Shown piece by piece: positions 22,708 to 25,247 of a stretch of 25,247 nt of DNA. Location of the stretch: positions 1 to 25,247 of the IMG/VR virus record IMGVR_UViG_3300044638_000378; one strand, 5' to 3'. Source of the DNA: a virus. A model generated the notes under the pieces. That model was not told where the DNA came from and made no database searches. It saw only the letters and a program-made list of their open reading frames with translations. Positions within the stretch are counted from its first letter, which is position 1. Each line of letters begins with the position of its first letter. The translations under genes were made by a program, and so were the position numbers.

Positions 22708-22751
22708 AATAAATGTGCGTTGTTCAGTCGCACCCCTGACTTCTTGATGGG

Positions 22752-23060
22752 TTATAAAAAGTTATATTCGCCATTCCATCTAGGGGAAGATGGGTCAGAA
22801 TCATTGTAATAAGCAGCATCCATAGCTTTTTCAGCTTCAAACATATTATCATATGCTACTGCACCTGCTTTTGAATAGCCATTCCAACCTTTTAATTGAT
22901 TAGCACAATTACTAACTCTTTTTTGTGCTTGTTCCATTTCAGTTAAAGCAACAGGCATTTTAAACCAATCCTGTGCTAATAACCAATTTTGATAAGAAAC
23001 AGGTGTGCTTAAAAATTGCATCCCTTTGTACTTTCCGAATTTCAATGTAAAATTTTTCAT
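22752..23060 (-). CDS. 102-aa protein with exonuclease-X-like FGKYKG motif
   Basis: I start it at ATG 23060, giving 102 aa. The upstream in-frame ATG at 23117 precedes the predicted promoter -7 box and would add residues that look non-coding. The protein begins MKNFTLKFGKYKGMQF, then PVSYQNWLLAQDWFK. FGKxKGxxFxxxPxxYxxWLL is the signature of a short accessory domain often fused to exonucleases (exodeoxyribonuclease X C-terminal, DUF3820-like), thought to bind nucleic acid. The rest is Ala/Gly-rich with WNGYSKAGAVAYDNM and RWNGEYNFL. As a free-standing protein it may be a small DNA-associated factor. It is the first gene downstream of a good promoter, so it heads the accessory block. Confidence 0.75.
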   Translation of the reverse strand: MKNFTLKFGKYKGMQFLSTPVSYQNWLLAQDWFKMPVALTEMEQAQKRVSNCANQLKGWNGYSKAGAVAYDNMFEAEKAMDAAYYNDSDPSSPRWNGEYNFL

Positions 23061-23081
23061 AGTTTGGTGTTTTTGATAAAT

Positions 23082-23114
23082 CAAAGATAGTACAGGATAT
23101 ATACACATTCCAAA
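23082..23114 (-). promoter_or_regulatory. Bacteroidota-type promoter upstream of the accessory block
   Basis: On the minus strand, TTTG (23114-23111) is followed after 21 bases by TATCTTTG (23089-23082), a full match to the -33 TTTG / -7 TAnnTTTG pattern. Transcription would start near 23077, leaving about 17 leader bases before the ATG at 23060. It lies between the terminase large subunit stop and the 102-aa gene. Confidence 0.75.
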
Positions 23115-23141
23115 CATTTTGTAAACTATTTTTAAACTTTG

Positions 23142-23174
23142 TGATGAACGGTAAATAAAGCTGATGAACGGTAA
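23142..23174 (-). repeat. two 13-bp direct repeats upstream of the promoter; LytTR-like site candidate
   Basis: The plus strand has two copies of TGATGAACGGTAA, at 23142-23154 and 23162-23174, 20 bases apart. On the minus strand each is TTACCGTTCATCA and contains ACCGTTCAT, which fits the LytTR-domain binding consensus [TA][AC][CA]GTTN[AG][TG]. The usual spacer is 12-13 bases, and here it is 11. The copies lie 28-60 bases upstream of the -33 box, as an activator site would, and the outer one abuts the terminase stop codon. Confidence 0.65.
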
Positions 23175-24326
23175 TTACATCATAGAATACCTGCCTGAAC
23201 CCCTTTTCATATTGAAATTATTCCAAGCCAATGCCAATGCCATAACACAGTCATCGTGAAAGCCTGATGGTGCAGAGTACCTAACCCCATTAGATGTGAA
23301 CTGATATTCAAATACCTGTAGTTCATTTGTGATTGCGCCTTCAGGAAATCCTATCTTACCCTGTTGTATGGCAGTTGCAAGACCTTCCATAAGTTGCTGC
23401 TTACTAGAACTCGTAAACTTTAGACCTTCTATTGCAATGCCTTCCCTTTGTAAGTCCTCTAGGATAGGGTCTCCTACACCTGTACTATCCACCAATATAG
23501 GGCATTTAGGCAGCCTTTTTATATTCTCCTTAGTGTTATGCCAATCCATTTGATACCTGTCAAAATAAGCCACATTCCCTGCATTATCAAGACCTATGAT
23601 AACTGTATGGTCAACAGACTTTGCAAGGTCAATGCCAAATGCAACTATTTGTTGGTTGCTAATTGGCTTAACGCAATCCTGAATAAACTTGTTACCAAAT
23701 GGGTTTGCGCTATTCTCTGATGGGTTAGCCATATATTCCTGCTCAAACACTACGTTTGGCAGTTGCATCCTAGCTTCATCTATTTCCATTGGGTCTATAA
23801 ATGGGTTATCATAGCTAGTGAATTTAAAGGATGCCCAATCCTGTTCACCATCTTTCATAAACAGGCTATAGAAATAGTTTTTCCCTCTAGGGGTAGATAG
23901 GAATACTGCCTTCCCTTTATAATCAGTTAAGGTTGGTCTAATACTATTTTGCCATCCTGATTCTAGGTCAGGGATAAAGGATGCTTCATCTATTATAACC
24001 AAATGGAACTTTCTACCTCTAAGGTTATCTAATCGTTCCCCTGTAAAGAATTCTATTTGTCCACCATTAGGAAAGTCTATTCTTAAATCAGACTTGTTTT
24101 TAGGCAATTCTAGGGATTCATTTAGTTTAGCAAAGAAAACCTTAGCTAGTCCATAAGTAGGGGTAATATAAGCCACAGAAAGACCTTTAACGGCATATGT
24201 AACAGAAAGTATCTGTGATAGTTCTGACTTACCAAATCTACGACCACACATCACCACCCTGAAACGCTTATCACATTCTAGGATTCTTTGTTGGTTTGCG
24301 TGTGGATTAGGTAAGAATATCTGCAT
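23175..24326 (-). CDS. terL: terminase large subunit
   Basis: This 383-aa packaging ATPase-nuclease has Walker A CGRRFGKS (about 27-34), Walker B LVIIDEAS (D113, E114), the coupling motif AVFLSTPRGKN near 140, and a nuclease domain with AFGIDLAKSVDHTV (near 232), LVDSTGVGD and GFHDDCVMALALAW (near 360). The acidic residues in these last motifs form the expected RNase H-like nuclease metal site. The protein pumps DNA into proheads and cuts it at the end of packaging. Length and motif order are complete. The start overlaps the stop of the small-subunit gene (TAATG). It is followed by repeats and a promoter, so the next block may be separately controlled. Confidence 0.97.
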   Translation of the reverse strand: MQIFLPNPHANQQRILECDKRFRVVMCGRRFGKSELSQILSVTYAVKGLSVAYITPTYGLAKVFFAKLNESLELPKNKSDLRIDFPNGGQIEFFTGERLDNLRGRKFHLVIIDEASFIPDLESGWQNSIRPTLTDYKGKAVFLSTPRGKNYFYSLFMKDGEQDWASFKFTSYDNPFIDPMEIDEARMQLPNVVFEQEYMANPSENSANPFGNKFIQDCVKPISNQQIVAFGIDLAKSVDHTVIIGLDNAGNVAYFDRYQMDWHNTKENIKRLPKCPILVDSTGVGDPILEDLQREGIAIEGLKFTSSSKQQLMEGLATAIQQGKIGFPEGAITNELQVFEYQFTSNGVRYSAPSGFHDDCVMALALAWNNFNMKRGSGRYSMM

Positions 24327-24685
24327 TATAAAATGGTTTTACCATCTACAAAGATAACCTCTATTTTATTATCTGACTTAATATCCATCTGTTCCTTTGG
24401 TTTGCCATATACTCTAGTAAGTAAAGTTTCAATAGAATATAGACTGCCTTTGTTCATTGAATTTAATATTGCCTTACATATTGTTCTTTCTAATGCAGTA
24501 GCTAAAACATCATCCTGTATAGATTTCAGTTGTTCTTCAGTCATAGCCATTAAATTTTGTACTGTATCATTTACTTCAGATAGTTTATACCCCTGCTCAA
24601 TAAGTAAGCTAACATACTTTTTAGGTCTGCCATTAGGATTACCTGATTGACCCTTTACATATGGTATCAAATGTTCTTTGCTCAT
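24326..24685 (-). CDS. terminase small subunit candidate with KGQSGNPNGRP motif
   Basis: This 119-aa protein begins MSKEHLIPYVKGQSGNPNGRPKKYVSLL. The stretch KGQSGNPNGRP (residues 11-21) is the mark of the DUF5681 type N-terminus, often found on small packaging proteins. A helical middle (EEQLKSIQDDVLATALERTICKAIL) and a segment YSIETLLTRVYGKPKE follow, a usual end for such proteins. Position directly upstream of terL, with a TAATG overlap, strongly suggests the DNA-recognition subunit of the terminase. The basic Gly/Asn/Arg motif probably contacts DNA. The exact family is recognised from memory only. Confidence 0.85.
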   Translation of the reverse strand: MSKEHLIPYVKGQSGNPNGRPKKYVSLLIEQGYKLSEVNDTVQNLMAMTEEQLKSIQDDVLATALERTICKAILNSMNKGSLYSIETLLTRVYGKPKEQMDIKSDNKIEVIFVDGKTIL

Positions 24686-24701
24686 TCTGTTATTGTTCTG
24701 T

Positions 24702-25055
24702 TTATTTATCTAATTTAGATTTAAAATGCTCACACAATACTTCCATCTTTGCTATGTAGTATGTGCTAAAATCTTTGTACCCCTCGTTGTTCTGTTGGTA
24801 GTTTATAAATAAAATTCCCCTTAATCTTTGTGATGGGGTTTTGTTTGTGTCTAGGTCTGTCTTAATACTATCTAGATTATCTAATTCATCCTGTTGAAAT
24901 GATTCTTCTTTGATAGCTATGTAACAAAATCTTTGGTTAAGTTGGAATACCTGTGCTGCATCAACAGGTGATAGTTCCTGTGTGCCAAAGGTAACTTTAA
25001 TGGTTTTATCCTTTCTAGATGTTAAGCCTTCTATTTGTGCAGGTAGTATTATCAT
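24702..25055 (-). CDS. conserved phage protein upstream of the terminase
   Basis: This 117-aa protein opens MIILPAQIEGLTSRKDKTIKVTFGTQELSPVDAAQVFQLN and contains TPSQRLRGILFINYQQ near residue 75 and a C-terminal helix YYIAKMEVLCEHFKSKLD. The layout (strand, TSRKDxTxKVTFxTQEL, a helix, TPSQRLRxILF, and a HFKSKLD end) is found in many Bacteroidota phages just upstream of the terminase. I know no proven function. It starts with an ATGA overlap with the 40-aa basic gene and ends 16 bases before the terminase small subunit start. A packaging-linked role is possible from position alone. Confidence 0.82.
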   Translation of the reverse strand: MIILPAQIEGLTSRKDKTIKVTFGTQELSPVDAAQVFQLNQRFCYIAIKEESFQQDELDNLDSIKTDLDTNKTPSQRLRGILFINYQQNNEGYKDFSTYYIAKMEVLCEHFKSKLDK

Positions 25056-25174
25056 TTGCCTTGTCCCCTTGATGGTTTTGGTTTGGGTGTATGTTTGTTA
25101 TAAGACTTCTTTGCCTGTCCTCTTTTGCGCTTACCAAATGAAACTTTGGATGAATCGCTTTTACCTTTTGCCAT
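25052..25174 (-). CDS. 40-aa highly basic protein
   Basis: The frame runs from ATG 25174 to TGA at 25052-25054. It encodes MAKGKSDSSKVSFGKRKRGQ and a tail rich in Lys, Pro, Gly and Ser that ends in GQGK. Small proteins starting MAKGK-SxKVSFGKRxxGxAKKxxNKH are frequent in this position in Bacteroidota phage genomes. About one third of residues are Lys or Arg, which suggests nucleic-acid binding, without a defined fold. Its stop overlaps the next start (ATGA), so it is coupled to the 117-aa gene. Confidence 0.75.
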   Translation of the reverse strand: MAKGKSDSSKVSFGKRKRGQAKKSYNKHTPKPKPSRGQGK

Positions 25175-25232
25175 TTAATTTCTCTTTATGTTTGCTTTTT
25201 AAATATTCCATATGTGTCTTAGTATCCCCCAT
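25161..25232 (-). CDS. possible 23-aa peptide or 3' end of a gene running in from the edge
   Basis: A minus-strand frame is open from the window edge (codons read CAA TGC CAT TTA GTT before ATG at 25232) to a TAA at 25161-25163. From the ATG it reads MGDTKTHMEYLKSKHKEKLNG and ends KR. The helical, Lys-rich end could be the C-terminus of a gene that begins outside the window, or a tiny protein. It overlaps the first 14 bases of the 40-aa gene. It cannot be settled without the neighbouring sequence. Confidence 0.35.
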   Translation of the reverse strand: MGDTKTHMEYLKSKHKEKLNGKR

Positions 25233-25247
25233 AACTAAATGGCATTG

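Noticed and set aside
22715-22733. Small inverted repeat GTGCG/CGCAC in the gap before the 61-aa gene
   Set aside because: Only five base pairs with a 9-base loop and no T tract; not enough to call a terminator or operator.
23061-23117. Upstream start at 23117 for the 102-aa protein
   Set aside because: It lies upstream of the -7 box (23082-23089), so it would not be on the transcript from that promoter, and the added residues do not resemble the domain.

Overview
The window is a piece of a tailed-phage genome (free phage or prophage) from a Flavobacteriia-type (Bacteroidota) host. The DNA is AT-rich, roughly one third G+C by eye. No clear Shine-Dalgarno sequences precede the starts. Two intergenic sites fit the Bacteroidota promoter pattern (TTG/TTTG upstream of TAnnTTTG), and many proteins are of types common in flavobacterial phages. 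Every supported gene is on the minus strand, so transcription runs from high to low coordinates. Genes are tightly packed, many joined by TAATG, TAATATG or ATGA junctions. I see no integrase, repressor, replication gene, tRNA, CRISPR array or insertion sequence.

Region by region, in transcription order. (1) 25247-23175: DNA packaging, with a tiny basic protein, a conserved unknown, a terminase small subunit candidate and the terminase large subunit. (2) 23174-21964: an accessory block of small genes (102, 61, 27, 81 and 42 aa). It is led by a good promoter with two perfect 13-bp direct repeats upstream, and interrupted by a long hairpin. (3) 21979-15153: a tail module: a tail assembly chaperone with a canonical -1 slippery heptamer, three tail structural candidates (236, 408, 687 aa) and a 661-aa tape measure protein. 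(4) 15132-12352: a capsid module: XkdF-like protease, scaffold-like protein, major capsid protein and a probable tail tube protein. The last two are each followed by a terminator. (5) 12187-8760: an Ig-like protein, an enlarged portal protein and two connector or neck candidates. (6) 8758-3108: two large repeat-rich fibre proteins, one ending in an S74 self-cleaving chaperone, with a small beta protein between them and another after them. (7) 3081-945: a lysis cassette behind its own promoter candidate: small membrane proteins, a spanin-like pair, a holin and an M15 peptidase. (8) 945-8: a DEDDy exonuclease with a zinc ribbon and a small unknown protein.

Together these genes package DNA, build a siphovirus-like particle and lyse the host. 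The module order is unusual: tail genes precede capsid genes and the portal follows the major capsid protein. The observations most worth checking are the programmed frameshift in the tail chaperone, the LytTR-like direct repeats upstream of the accessory promoter, the nested inverted repeat upstream of the Ig-like gene before the portal, a repeated hairpin-plus-motif element, and the portal protein's winged-helix-like and Cys/His C-terminal extension. I found no convincing wholly new defence or enzymatic system.
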